Shown: positions 28,316 to 37,603, counted from the first letter of the stretch. The stretch: DNA of 64,000 nucleotides from Streptomyces sp. NBC_01775 (GCF_035917675.1 NZ_CP109104.1:8742001-8806000); one strand, 5' to 3'. Numbers and translations are program-made. Notes: generated by a model not told the origin, from the letters alone.

Positions 28316-29692
28316 TCAGACTACGCGGGCGAGCACTCCTCGGGCCCGCTCGTCGATTTCGGCAGCCGCGCTGATCCCGCGGTTCCGGTACGGGGACAGC
28401 ATGCGCCGCATGGTGACCGCGCTTTCGCGTGTCCTGCCGGACTGGACTCCCTCCATTGCGTCCAGCGCTTGGCTCCAGACGTGACACGCGGCTTCGACGC
28501 TGCCCTGTTGTGCTTCCAGGGCGCCTAGGAATCCGAGCGTTACCGCGTGTGTCCGGCCGAAGGCGCCGGCGTTCCGAGTGCGGACGCTGCGCCAGAACTC
28601 GGTTTCGGCTCCGCGAAGGTCGCCGAGGACCCAGAGGGTGCGAGCGGTCTCGTGGGCGAGCGATGCCTCTGAGAAGAACCAGACCCGGCTGGGCTCCTCG
28701 TGCCCGGGCTCGGCTGCGGCCAGGTCGTTCTCGGCGAGAAGAAGGGCTTCTCTGGCCTCGCGCTGCTGGCCGTTCGCGGCGAGGCTGCGAGCGCGAACGA
28801 CTCCGAGCAAGGCGCGCTCTCGTGGGACCGCCAGGGTGTAGCGTCCTCGGTCGACCGAGGCGCTGGAGAGATCGACACCCCGCTTCGAGTAGCCGAGGTC
28901 GGTGGCCTGGTGCGCCATGGCGCGGAGAACGTGTCCTGCCAACGGCTCGTCGTCGGCTTCGGCTGCCAGTTTGACGGCGAGAGTGAAGTATCGGCGGGCG
29001 TCCTCGTGCTGGGAGGAATCGAAGGACATCCAGCCTGCGAGGTAGACCGCCTCCGCCGCTGCCGCGTACAAGCGACTGCGCGTCTGGTCGCTGGCGAATG
29101 TTCCGCCCAGGTAGGCCGCGATGTCGTCGTGAATGTACTGGTGCAGGGCGGTTCGGCCATCGAGGCCGCCCTGACGCTGGTCGCGCCGGGAGAAGAACTC
29201 CGTCATCTCGCGAACGGCGTTGATCTCCGACATCCCGACTCGGCGACCTGTCGTCGCGGTGCGTGTCTTGGCGCGATCCGGGGCTTCGTCCCACCACGTC
29301 CGGTGGGGGAGGGCGAGCCCGCTTACCGAGTAGGTAGCCCCGGCCAGCAGCCGACGACGTTCCACGTTGTTACTCCCGAGGTCGACGAGCGCGGTCAGCG
29401 TATCGACGTGCCACTCCGAGACAGCCGGTAGGCCCGGCGTGCCTAGTCCGATCTCGCCGGGAGTGATGGGGCGTTGGAGTCGGCGGGACAGGGCCTCGCA
29501 CAAGATACGAGGCGCACTGCCCGAAGGTTGCGTCCCCGCGATCCACATGGCGATGTGGGAGCGCGTAACGCCGGTCAACTCCGCAGCGCCGGACTCGGTG
29601 GCGACTCGAACCACCGCAGCGGCGAGCTTCGGCTGTGACCAGCCGGTTTCCGCGATGACGGCGGCCAATTGCTCGTTCCGTTCACGCGCCAT
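28316..29692 (-). CDS. XRE/TPR-type regulator
   Basis: A 458-residue protein with an N-terminal helix-turn-helix (residues ~7-80, 'WSQPKLAAAVVRVA...VTRSHIAMWIAGTQP') and helical repeats from about 180 to the end of TPR type ('AAAEAVYLAGWMSFDSSQHE', 'ARSLAANGQQREAREALLLA'). This layout is a large Streptomyces family of regulators, often beside small membrane or signalling genes. It is divergent from the 29831 gene across 138 bp and is the closest candidate controller of the biosynthetic operon downstream. Ligand unknown. Confidence 0.8.
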   Translation of the reverse strand: MARERNEQLAAVIAETGWSQPKLAAAVVRVATESGAAELTGVTRSHIAMWIAGTQPSGSAPRILCEALSRRLQRPITPGEIGLGTPGLPAVSEWHVDTLTALVDLGSNNVERRRLLAGATYSVSGLALPHRTWWDEAPDRAKTRTATTGRRVGMSEINAVREMTEFFSRRDQRQGGLDGRTALHQYIHDDIAAYLGGTFASDQTRSRLYAAAAEAVYLAGWMSFDSSQHEDARRYFTLAVKLAAEADDEPLAGHVLRAMAHQATDLGYSKRGVDLSSASVDRGRYTLAVPRERALLGVVRARSLAANGQQREAREALLLAENDLAAAEPGHEEPSRVWFFSEASLAHETARTLWVLGDLRGAETEFWRSVRTRNAGAFGRTHAVTLGFLGALEAQQGSVEAACHVWSQALDAMEGVQSGRTRESAVTMRRMLSPYRNRGISAAAEIDERARGVLARVV

Positions 29693-29830
29693 GGTGCGTC
29701 CCTGCTCAGAAAACGATCTTTGACGGGTTTGACGGCGTCGAGAGCCGCTCGGGGATACCGACCCACCGTGCTCAACGGTTTGCTCTGTGTCAACGACACC
29801 CCCAAGTGCCCCTGCCCCGAGAGGAATCCG

Positions 29831-30409
29831 GTGAACAGCACTCAGCCGTCTGCCACCGCCATCCAACAAGGCAGCGCGCGCCTCTTCCAACAGCGTGCCG
29901 ACGCCAACATGCTCATGCCGGGTCCGGGGCGGCTGGAAGGGGAGCGGGGCTTCGGCCGGAGCCTGTTCTCCGATTCCGTTCGGGCGGATCCCGATCCGAG
30001 TCTCACCGCCATGAGGAGACGTCGCGCGAACCTCGGGCACAGGATTGCCGCGCTGAGGGGACAGGGCCGGGTGGCGCGGGTCTGCCTGTATGCGCGTGCC
30101 ATGAGCGATGCGGAGGTCCCCGCGCGGTCGCTTGAGGCGGTAAGTGTCTTTGCCGCACAGGAAGGGTGGCATGCCCGAACCGGCCGGGTATTCACAGATC
30201 AGGCCGGGCCTTCTTCTCCGACTGCCCGACCGGGCTGGATCCGTGTGCAGCAGCATGTGCGCTCCGGCTACGCCGACGGTGTCGTCGCACTGACTCATTC
30301 CGCGATCTCCCTGCGCTGCGACGAGTACGAGACGCAGCTTCAGTGGTTCGCGGATCACTTCGGGTTCATCGCTCTCGTGCATCCCGAGATCCCGTTGGGC
30401 CAGCGGTGA
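29831..30409 (+). CDS. Resolvase-fold-like protein, unknown function
   Basis: A 192-residue product beginning at GTG with GAGG 8 bp upstream. The C-terminal ~110 residues ('RVARVCLYARAMSDAEVPAR', 'FADHFGFIALVHPE') resemble the catalytic-domain fold of serine recombinases ('...YAR.S') but lack a clear nucleophile Ser context and any DNA-binding domain, so it is unlikely to be an active recombinase. The N-terminal 60 residues are variable. It overlaps the ATPase gene by 4 bp. Confidence 0.55.
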   Translation: MNSTQPSATAIQQGSARLFQQRADANMLMPGPGRLEGERGFGRSLFSDSVRADPDPSLTAMRRRRANLGHRIAALRGQGRVARVCLYARAMSDAEVPARSLEAVSVFAAQEGWHARTGRVFTDQAGPSSPTARPGWIRVQQHVRSGYADGVVALTHSAISLRCDEYETQLQWFADHFGFIALVHPEIPLGQR

Positions 30410-30882
30410 CGGCGGCAGTGGTGGAGCCTCTCGACGTGGGTCCGCCTGTCCCCGTCGAAGGGGTCCGCGATGACCTGGGTCTCCGGATCATGCGCACTCC
30501 CAGGGCGCCCAGCGCGGCTGTGCCTGACCACGAGGCCCGTTGGGTCGAGCGCTGCCGACGGATCGGCACCGAGAAACTGCGGCTGTGGGGCATGCCGAGC
30601 CTGATCGATGATGCTCAGCTTCTGATCAGCGAACTGGTCACCAACGGCCTGCAACACGGCGATGGAAGCAGCGACCTCGGCGTGCGGTTCGTCGTCACCG
30701 CCGGCCGCCTGCTGGTCGCCGTCGAGGACGGCTCGCCCGGTAAAGCGCAAGTGCGCCATGCCGCAGCGCACGACGAGGCCGGCAGAGGAATGTTCCTGGT
30801 GGCCGCGCTCGCCACGCAGTGGGGCGTCAGCCCGGACGGCTCCACCACCTGGTTCTCCCTTGCGGTTGAAGGGAGGAGCTGA
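30406..30882 (+). CDS. HATPase_c anti-sigma-type ATP-binding protein
   Basis: A 158-residue single-domain GHKL ATPase. The N-box is 'LLISELVTNGLQHGDGS', the G1 box 'VAVEDGSPGKAQV' and the G2 box 'DEAGRGMFLVAALATQWGV'. Streptomyces hold dozens of such RsbW/SpoIIAB-like proteins that bind sigma or anti-anti-sigma partners. Start GTG overlaps the previous stop (GTGA); its stop overlaps the next ATG by one base, so the three are one operon. The partner is not visible here. Confidence 0.85.
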   Translation: MTAAVVEPLDVGPPVPVEGVRDDLGLRIMRTPRAPSAAVPDHEARWVERCRRIGTEKLRLWGMPSLIDDAQLLISELVTNGLQHGDGSSDLGVRFVVTAGRLLVAVEDGSPGKAQVRHAAAHDEAGRGMFLVAALATQWGVSPDGSTTWFSLAVEGRS

Positions 30883-31253
30883 TGGCCAACGACTCCGTGT
30901 CCCTGACTGTGCTCACGGGAGACGAGCTGGCGGCCGACCGCTTCCCCGACTTGCCCGTGCGGCTCGTACTCAACGCGGCATTCGCGGAAGAAGACCGGGA
31001 GGGGCGTCCCGCGCGGGTGGAGGTTCGGATGCGGCCTGACCGTCTGGCGGATCTGGCCCACCGCGTGAAGGCAGCCCAGACCGCACTGGCGATCCAGGCG
31101 CGCCGCCGCGCGGAGGCGGAGTCAGTCCAAGAGGAACGAGAACGGGCAACGCATGTGGCGCTGCGCAGCGCGCCGCCGACCGACACCGATCTGCTGAAGC
31201 GGGTCCTGGTGTGCCTCGGCGGAGTCATTCCCCCCGCAGCCACCAGCGCGTAG
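30882..31253 (+). CDS. Hypothetical protein, 123 residues
   Basis: A polar protein coupled to the ATPase gene (TGATG overlap). The middle is a charged helix ('LADLAHRVKAAQTALAIQAR' then RRAEAESVQEERER), probably coiled coil, followed by a short hydrophobic tail (LLKRVLVCLGGVIPP). I cannot assign a family. It could act with the ATPase as a regulatory partner. Confidence 0.6.
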   Translation: MANDSVSLTVLTGDELAADRFPDLPVRLVLNAAFAEEDREGRPARVEVRMRPDRLADLAHRVKAAQTALAIQARRRAEAESVQEERERATHVALRSAPPTDTDLLKRVLVCLGGVIPPAATSA

Positions 31254-31310
31254 CAGAACGCAGAAGCCGCGAACCCTCGGCCCGAAAGACACCGAGAAGT
31301 ACGCGAAGCG

Positions 31311-31379
31311 ATGAAACGCATCACACCCCACCACGCCGAACCCAACCCCGAACTCCAGAGCACCCCACCGGAGGAATAG
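31311..31379 (+). CDS. 22-residue micro-ORF directly before lanB
   Basis: ATG at 31311 preceded by GAGAAG-like sequence; the translation is MKRITPHHAEPNP followed by ELQSTPPEE, and it stops at TAG 31377-31379, two bases before the lanB ATG. The last codons (CCG GAG GAA) contain the lanB ribosome site. It is either a translational-coupling leader, controlling access to that site, or a very small precursor peptide with one Ser and two Thr that LanB could modify. The sequence alone cannot choose. Confidence 0.35.
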   Translation: MKRITPHHAEPNPELQSTPPEE

Positions 31380-31381
31380 AG

Positions 31382-34300
31382 ATGGTGCAGTGGACGGATC
31401 CCAAGCACACGAGCACGGCCGCCCGTGACCCGTACTTCCTCGACGCACGGTGCTGTGAGCTGGAGGGGACGGAGCACGCGCTGCGCGGGATGTTCGACGA
31501 CCGGGTGCTTCCGCGCCGCACCGGCACCCCCGATCGGCTGGGATACCAGTGCGCCGAGCCGGTACTGATCCGGGTGGCCCACCTCGCCCTGCTGGAGCTG
31601 CCGCCCTGGCCGGACCTCGGCGATCCGCGGCAGGGGACCGCGTGGGTGCGGAAGGTGTGGTCGCTTCCCGGGGTACGGGACGCGGTGGAGCACGCCAGTC
31701 CGGATCTGGCCCGCCAACTCGACCAGCTCGGCTCCGTCGTCGCTCCGGCGCGGCAGGTGCGCCGCAGCGTGCTCGCACTCGCGGGCTACATGCTGCGCAT
31801 GAAGGGGCGCCCCACCCCATTCGGGCTGCTCGCCGGCGTCACCGAAGGTCGCTTCCTCGACGCGACGGAGACCGGGGCCGGGGCGGGGACCACGGCGTGC
31901 TGGGGGCCGGCACACCGGGCCAAGGCGTGGCCCGGCGCCGGATGGCTGGCCGAGGTCATCAACGACCTGGAGGCGTCCCCTGCCGTCCGGCGCCGCCTGA
32001 AGGTCAAGGCCAACAACGTCTGCGAGCGCCGTGGGGAGCGGCTTGTCGTGCCCTGGACGCCCCGGCCCACCCGGGCCCGGACCACGTCGGTCTGCGAGCG
32101 CTCCGTGTACGCGACACCGCTGGCCTCGGCGGCACTGCACTTGGCCCGCCAGCCGATCGGGTTCGCCGATCTGGCGGCGAAGGTCCAGGCCGAACATCCC
32201 GCCGCCGCCAATGAGAAGGTGGAGACGGTGCTGCACGAGATGATCGAGCAGCGACTGCTGCTGACAAGCGCGTACCCGGCGGCCACAGAACCCGACCCGT
32301 TGGGACACGTGCTCAGCGAGATGCGCCGAGCCGGCCTTGAGGACCTCCCGCTGGTACGCCGCCTCGGACAGATCCACGCCCTGATCTCCCAGCATGACGA
32401 GGCACCGGCTGCCCGGGCAGCCGATCTGCGCCGCGCGCTGACGCGGCGGATGAACGAAGCGCACGACACCCCGTCGCCGCTCGCCCTGGATCTGCGCGTG
32501 GACGGGAAGGTCGAACTGCCCGGGGCCGTCGCCCGCGAGATCGAATCCGCGGTCACCGCGCTGACCCGCGTCAGCCCTCATCCACACGGCACCCCCGCGT
32601 GGCGCCGCTACCACCAGCGCTTCCTGGAACGCTACGGGCACAGGGCATGGGTGCCGGTGACCGAACTTGTGGACCCCGACATCGGCCTCGGGCTGCCGGA
32701 GGGCTACCTGGGGGCCGAACCGTCCCCGAGCCCGGAGTGGACGCCCCGCGACAAGAAACTCGTCGCGCTCGCCCAGTCCGCCGCCCGGGACGGCATCCGC
32801 GAGATCGAACTGGACGAGCACCTCCTCTGGACCCTCACAAGCGGCGATCCCGAGCGCATGCGGGCACCCGCCCACATCGAAGCAGCCTTCGAGGTCCACG
32901 CCCGCACTCCACACGACATCGACCGGGGGGTCTACTCGGTCACGCTGACCAACGTCTCGCGGGCCTGGGGAACCATGACGGGAGGCCGCTTCACCAGCCT
33001 GCTGGAGAGCGACGGCCGGGCATCCGCGATGGTCGAAGCGCTGCGCGGCCTGCCCACCACCGACCCGGACGCCCTCATCGCTCAGGCGTCCAGCACCTCC
33101 CTGCGACCCGACGCCGCGCACATCACACGGGTACCTCAACTGCTCTCGGCGACCGTGTCGGTCTCCGAACACCGCGAGGACGAGCCAGGAACCCTCACGC
33201 TCTGCGACCTCGCCGTCATGGCGGACGCGCAACGCATCCACCTGGTCTCCCGCTCCACCGGACGGCCAGTCGAAGTCGCCACGCTCCATCCCCTGCAACT
33301 GGAGGTCCACACACTCCCGGTCATCCGCTTCCTCACCGAGATCAGCAGGGCCCGCGCCGTCGGTCTGCGCGGTTACACCACCTTCGACTGGGGCGCAGCC
33401 GTCTGCCTGCCCTACCTGCCCGGCGTCCGCTACGGCCGCGTGCTGCTCTCCCGGCCTCGCTGGCGGCTGGAAGAGGAGGATCTGCCCAGCCGCGACGCGA
33501 CGACGGTGGAGTGGGAGCAGGCACTGGCCGAGCTACGCGAACGGCTCGGACTGCCCTCCGTGGTCCGCGTCTCCTACGTCGACGAGCGCCTGGTGCTCGA
33601 CCTCGACGAGCCCCTCCACCGCGCGCTGCTGCGCAGGCAGGTCGAACGCGCACGTATCGCTCCGCTCACCTTCGACGAGGCCCCCGCCGACCGGGCCCGG
33701 GAGTGGATCGGGGGACGACCGCACGAGATCGTCGCCCTCCTCAAGGCGAGCCCGCAGGCCCGGCAATGGCCTTCCACCGACCCGGCCACCGCCGTCCGCC
33801 GACGGCCCCGTGTCCCGCAGCCTCCCGGCACAACGGACCGCTTGTGCCTGCTGTGGCCGGGACGCCCACGCCGTCAGCAGGAGATCGTCGCCCGTCACCT
33901 CCCACACCTGCTGAGTGACCTCAGCGACGCGCTGCCCGGTCCTCCTCGGTGGTGGTACCGCTGCGGGCGGGACCACCTGCTGCTCACCCTCGTCCTCCCT
34001 GACCGTGCGGCGTTCGGGGAAGCCGCCCATCGCGTCGGCGAATGGGCCGGTGGCCTGAGCGACACCGGGATGCTGGCGGGAGACGGACTCAGGTATGTGG
34101 CCTACCGCCCCGAATACCGCCGGTGGGGCGAGGCGGACGCGCTCACGGCAGCCGAGCACGTTCTGGCTGCCGACTCCGCGGTCTTCGCCCACCAACTCCG
34201 GGACAACCACCATCCCGACACACGCGTCCTGGCCGCGTCCAACATGGTCACCACCGCGCAGGCATTCCTAGGCGGGCCCGACCACGCGGCGCACTGGCTG

Positions 34301-34609
34301 GTCGAACACCTCCCGAAACAGACCCGGCCCCACCTTCCCCGCGCCTTCGTGGCGGAGACCATCCGAAGCACGAAGGACTGGGCACCAGACGGCTCGGCCG
34401 AGGCGCACCGGCAGTCCGTGACCTTGCTGTACCGCGCCGTATGCGACCGCGCCCCCGACGTCGAGCCGGACCTCGTGCTCACCGAGCTGCTGTACGAACA
34501 CCACCTGCGAGCCCACGGCCCGAACCAAGAGCGTGAACAAGACTGCTGGCACCTCGCCCGTGCCGCCGCCCTGTCCTACCAGGCCCGCAGCCGACAACCG
34601 GCGCGATGA
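31382..34609 (+). CDS. Lantibiotic dehydratase, full-length LanB type
   Basis: The 1075-residue protein has both LanB parts: the N-terminal glutamylation domain (about 45-780, with 'MKGRPTPFGLLAGVTEGRF' near residue 140) and the C-terminal elimination/ThT-like domain (about 810-1065, 'WWYRCGRDHLLLTLVLPDRA' onward). Class I dehydratases use glutamyl-tRNA to activate Ser/Thr of a peptide and then eliminate glutamate to give Dha/Dhb; relatives (PEARLs) add amino acids to peptide ends. No LanC cyclase or normal precursor is nearby; instead nucleotide-modifying enzymes follow, so the substrate may be atypical. A GGAGG site lies just before the ATG. Confidence 0.88.
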   Translation: MVQWTDPKHTSTAARDPYFLDARCCELEGTEHALRGMFDDRVLPRRTGTPDRLGYQCAEPVLIRVAHLALLELPPWPDLGDPRQGTAWVRKVWSLPGVRDAVEHASPDLARQLDQLGSVVAPARQVRRSVLALAGYMLRMKGRPTPFGLLAGVTEGRFLDATETGAGAGTTACWGPAHRAKAWPGAGWLAEVINDLEASPAVRRRLKVKANNVCERRGERLVVPWTPRPTRARTTSVCERSVYATPLASAALHLARQPIGFADLAAKVQAEHPAAANEKVETVLHEMIEQRLLLTSAYPAATEPDPLGHVLSEMRRAGLEDLPLVRRLGQIHALISQHDEAPAARAADLRRALTRRMNEAHDTPSPLALDLRVDGKVELPGAVAREIESAVTALTRVSPHPHGTPAWRRYHQRFLERYGHRAWVPVTELVDPDIGLGLPEGYLGAEPSPSPEWTPRDKKLVALAQSAARDGIREIELDEHLLWTLTSGDPERMRAPAHIEAAFEVHARTPHDIDRGVYSVTLTNVSRAWGTMTGGRFTSLLESDGRASAMVEALRGLPTTDPDALIAQASSTSLRPDAAHITRVPQLLSATVSVSEHREDEPGTLTLCDLAVMADAQRIHLVSRSTGRPVEVATLHPLQLEVHTLPVIRFLTEISRARAVGLRGYTTFDWGAAVCLPYLPGVRYGRVLLSRPRWRLEEEDLPSRDATTVEWEQALAELRERLGLPSVVRVSYVDERLVLDLDEPLHRALLRRQVERARIAPLTFDEAPADRAREWIGGRPHEIVALLKASPQARQWPSTDPATAVRRRPRVPQPPGTTDRLCLLWPGRPRRQQEIVARHLPHLLSDLSDALPGPPRWWYRCGRDHLLLTLVLPDRAAFGEAAHRVGEWAGGLSDTGMLAGDGLRYVAYRPEYRRWGEADALTAAEHVLAADSAVFAHQLRDNHHPDTRVLAASNMVTTAQAFLGGPDHAAHWLVEHLPKQTRPHLPRAFVAETIRSTKDWAPDGSAEAHRQSVTLLYRAVCDRAPDVEPDLVLTELLYEHHLRAHGPNQEREQDCWHLARAAALSYQARSRQPAR

Positions 34610-34688
34610 GGGTCCCGTCCCCCCCCATCGCCTCATGACTTCTCCCTCTCGGTGAGCGCCCCTCTGCCCGAGTGGTTCGCCGGAGGAG

Positions 34689-34740
34689 GAGAGGGGCCTC
34701 TCGCCACTCGCGCCATCGGTAGGCGAGGAGCCGCGGCTCC
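34689..34740 (+). promoter_or_regulatory. Two short hairpins upstream of the TS-like gene
   Basis: The 207-bp gap after lanB holds two tight palindromes: GAGAGG/CCTCTC at 34689-34702 and GGAGCCG/CGGCTCC at 34727-34740. They may form RNA structures that attenuate or stabilise the message before the TS-like gene. Confidence 0.35.
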
Positions 34741-34816
34741 CCCCGAAATGGCCCACCCAGTCCCTGGGGGAGAGCCGCACGACTACCCGCTGGACGAAAC
34801 CGAAAGGACACGCATC

Positions 34817-35836
34817 TTGACTGTGACGTCTTCCTTCCGCAGCGTCGAAGGCGCCTACCTGGCGCTGCTCACGCAGGCGACCGACCAGTACGAGCAGCAC
34901 ATTGCGGCCCGGGGCAACGAGGCCCACGAGGTCATCGGCGTCGGCTTCCGGCTGTCCGACCCCCGGCAGCGCCTCGCGTATTTGGTGACACGCAAGGTCA
35001 ACCCGGTCTTCCAGTTCGCCGAGGCGCTCTGGCACTTGGCCGGCCGCCGCGACCTGGAGATGATCGGCCACTACGCGCCGTCCATGCGCTCCAGCTCCGT
35101 TGACGGCGCCTCCCTCCACGGCTCCTCCTACGGCCACACGCTCTTCAACCCCGCTGATGGCGACACAGTCTCACCCTTCGACCGGGTCCTGGAGCTGCTG
35201 CGTACCGAGACCGACAGCAAGCGCGGGTACCTCCCGGTCTTCTCCGCAGCCGAGCTGGCCGTCAGTGACAACCCTGACGTGGCCTGTCTGGCCGGGCTGC
35301 ACCTGCTCGCGCGCGGTGGACGTCTGCACATGGTGTGCAACATGCGGGCCAACGATCTGGACCGCGGACTGCTCAGTGACGTGTTCAGCTTCACGATGAT
35401 TCAGGAGTACGCAGCGGTCCAACTCGGTCTGGAACTGGGGGCATACACCCACTTCATCGGTTCGGCCCACGTCAACGACCGGGATTCCGAGCGCGTCAAA
35501 AAGGTCCTGGACGAGGCGGACTTGCGCCGCCACCCCCAGCACTTCCCCTTCCCCGCGATGCCGGCGGAGACCACGCCCGGCGTCATCGCGCGCGTCCTCG
35601 AACACGAGGAGCTGCTGCGCACCGACACGGTCCGCTACAGCGCGGACGACATCGCACAGCTGGACATGCACGCGTACTGGCAGCAGGCAGTGCTGCTGTT
35701 CGAAGTGCACCGGCAGGTCCAGCATGAACGGACCGCCACCGTGAGCCGGGACGTACTGGACGCGCTGCATCCGGGCCTGCGCTGGCTGCTCGGGCACCGC
35801 TGGTCGTCCTTCGCGGCCGAGGGAGCCGAGCGGTGA
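34817..35836 (+). CDS. Thymidylate-synthase paralogue, predicted CMP/dCMP hydroxymethylase
   Basis: A 339-residue ThyA-fold protein starting at TTG with GAAAGGA 8 bp upstream. Aligned by eye to E. coli ThyA it keeps the folate/dUMP glutamate (E69, 'FAEALWHLAG'), the nucleophile C157 ('DVACLAGLHLL'), R177 and D180 ('MRANDLD') and H218. The pyrimidine-reading Asn177 is Asp here (D188 in 'RGLLSDVFSF'), the switch found in T4 dCMP hydroxymethylase and MilA, which act on cytosine. ThyA Tyr209 is Asn (N220). I infer C5-hydroxymethylation of CMP or dCMP with methylene-tetrahydrofolate. A 4-bp overlap joins it to the NDK-like gene. Confidence 0.75.
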   Translation: MTVTSSFRSVEGAYLALLTQATDQYEQHIAARGNEAHEVIGVGFRLSDPRQRLAYLVTRKVNPVFQFAEALWHLAGRRDLEMIGHYAPSMRSSSVDGASLHGSSYGHTLFNPADGDTVSPFDRVLELLRTETDSKRGYLPVFSAAELAVSDNPDVACLAGLHLLARGGRLHMVCNMRANDLDRGLLSDVFSFTMIQEYAAVQLGLELGAYTHFIGSAHVNDRDSERVKKVLDEADLRRHPQHFPFPAMPAETTPGVIARVLEHEELLRTDTVRYSADDIAQLDMHAYWQQAVLLFEVHRQVQHERTATVSRDVLDALHPGLRWLLGHRWSSFAAEGAER

Positions 35837-36372
35837 ACCGACCATCGGAGAGCGGCTCCGTGGTGGAGGGCATCGACTTCTCCCACTGGGCGGTTGTCCT
35901 GTGCAAGCCGGACGCGGTGGACCGCACGCTCGTGGACACGGTCCTCGAACGCATCACGGCTGCCGGTGTCACCCTCGTCAGCCGCCGGGACCTCGTTGCG
36001 CGCGCGTGGCAGGCCCACGTCCATTACTGGGATCTGCTCGTTGACGCCGACTGGTTCCCCGGCCGCGACATTCCCGCCTGTCTGGACGCGATATACGCCG
36101 ACCAGCCCGTCACGGTCGCCCTGGCGCGCGGCGAGCCCGGCATCCACTCCCGTCTGCGGCAGACGCTCGGCCACTTCGACCCGACCCAGGCCGAGCCCGG
36201 CACGATCCGGGGCGACCTCGGAAACGACAGTCTCCAAGCCGCCCTTGCAGAGAAGCGCCTCGTACACAACCTCGTGCACACCTCGGACGACCCCGCTGCC
36301 GCGCGCCGGGACTTCGGTACCTGGTTCGGCGCCGGCCGCCGCGAACTCCTGGCACCTGCCGCTCCGAGGTAA
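35833..36372 (+). CDS. Nucleoside-diphosphate-kinase-like protein
   Basis: The 179-residue protein has NDK motifs: 'VVLCKPDAVDR' (ATP lysine), 'FDPTQAEPGTIRGDLG' and the phospho-histidine region 'NLVHTSDDP' (canonical N..HGSD). Active residues seem kept, while the loop between is longer than in housekeeping Ndk (~137 residues). It could phosphorylate the modified nucleotide diphosphate made in this pathway. Start GTG overlaps the TS-like stop. Confidence 0.8.
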   Translation: MNRPSESGSVVEGIDFSHWAVVLCKPDAVDRTLVDTVLERITAAGVTLVSRRDLVARAWQAHVHYWDLLVDADWFPGRDIPACLDAIYADQPVTVALARGEPGIHSRLRQTLGHFDPTQAEPGTIRGDLGNDSLQAALAEKRLVHNLVHTSDDPAAARRDFGTWFGAGRRELLAPAAPR

Positions 36373-36424
36373 ATCACACCCAGCCAGGCGTACGTGACTC
36401 CCTCTCCCACCTCTGGAGGACTCC

Positions 36425-37603
36425 ATGAACGCTCCCGTAGCCTCACCCCGCCGTGCTCTCCCGATCCTGTCCCCCGAACAGATCGGCGGCCTGAAACCGG
36501 CTCTCGCCGACGTGATCGAGTACCGCAAGTCCGGACTGTCGCTGAACTGGATCGTCGGCTGCCCGCTGGAGTGCGGGTACTGCGTACGGCACCTCTTCGA
36601 CAACTTCGAGATGAAGATCCCCCGGCGCCTCATGAGCGACGAAGAAGCCGCCGCCCGCCTGACCGGACACCCCTACTTCCGGGCGCACAAGACGCCCCTC
36701 CAGCTCCTGAACCGCGCCACCGACCCGATGCTCCCCGTCGTGAAGCCGCACCTGTTCCGCTTACTGCGCACGCTGGACGATCAGGGCCTGACCAATCACG
36801 TCCTGATCATTACGCGATGGCGGGTGGCCCCCGAGGACTGCGCGACCCTCAACAGCTTCGCCCACCTGCGCCTGACCGTGCTGGTCACCCACTCCAACAT
36901 CGCAGACCCGGCCATCGAGCCGGTGGACTCCACCATCGCCGCACAGAGCCTGCGCACCCTGCACGAGCACGCCGAGCGCTACCGCACCGTCCTGTACTGG
37001 CGGCCGATCGTGCCGGGCCTCAACGACTCCGAGGCCGACATCGAGCGAGCTCGTGACCTTTCCCAGCACGCGCACGCAACCGTCTTCACGGGCCTGTTCT
37101 TCCGGAACGAGATCGCCGCGTACTACGAGGCACACGGTCTGGACATGCCGTACGAGGACACCGCCCGGCGCAAGATCATGCCCGAGGCCGCCGAGCAGCG
37201 GATCCTCGACGCCTTCGAGCAGGACGCATCCTGGGGAGCCCTGTTCCGCAAGACCTCGTGCGGTGTCGCCTACGCACACGGGGAGGCCGACTACAACGGG
37301 CACTACGGCATCCGCGAGCTGTGCGACATCTGCCCTGTCGAGCAGATCGCGAGGTGCCAGGCCGCCTGGGTCCAGCCGGACCTGAAGGCCGTCACGCAGG
37401 AGGCGCGCGAACTCGGCGCGGCCGGCCAGGTAGAGGTCAATGACCGTGCCATCGTCGTCGAAGGACTGGACGAACCGCCGCGCTACTACCTCCAGCACGG
37501 CTTCGGCTACCAGTGCCACGACCGAGCCAAGCCCCACCACTACCGCCAGCACGGCCGAGCCGACATCGGCTGGGAGGCGGAGAACGGACACCCGACCACA
37601 TGA
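36425..37603 (+). CDS. Radical SAM enzyme
   Basis: A 392-residue protein with the SAM/4Fe-4S motif C46-x3-C50-x2-C53 ('GCPLECGYC'). It resembles the spore-photoproduct-lyase/Rv2578c-like branch. The C-terminal region has further cysteines ('ELCDICPVEQIARC', ~305-320, and a late 'YQCHDRA'), which could hold a second cluster. GGAGG precedes the ATG. It would generate a 5'-deoxyadenosyl radical to alter a nucleotide or peptide; the substrate is unknown. It overlaps the DnaQ-like gene by 4 bp. Confidence 0.82.
   Translation: MNAPVASPRRALPILSPEQIGGLKPALADVIEYRKSGLSLNWIVGCPLECGYCVRHLFDNFEMKIPRRLMSDEEAAARLTGHPYFRAHKTPLQLLNRATDPMLPVVKPHLFRLLRTLDDQGLTNHVLIITRWRVAPEDCATLNSFAHLRLTVLVTHSNIADPAIEPVDSTIAAQSLRTLHEHAERYRTVLYWRPIVPGLNDSEADIERARDLSQHAHATVFTGLFFRNEIAAYYEAHGLDMPYEDTARRKIMPEAAEQRILDAFEQDASWGALFRKTSCGVAYAHGEADYNGHYGIRELCDICPVEQIARCQAAWVQPDLKAVTQEARELGAAGQVEVNDRAIVVEGLDEPPRYYLQHGFGYQCHDRAKPHHYRQHGRADIGWEAENGHPTT

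Noticed and set aside
30827..33310. 827-codon minus-strand frame opposite lanB
   Set aside because: Same antisense effect; lanB motifs on the plus strand are unambiguous.
34652..34816. In-frame N-terminal extension of the TS-like protein to 34652
   Set aside because: The extension is Pro/Gly-rich, contains two hairpins and lacks a ribosome site, while the TTG at 34817 has GAAAGGA at proper spacing.
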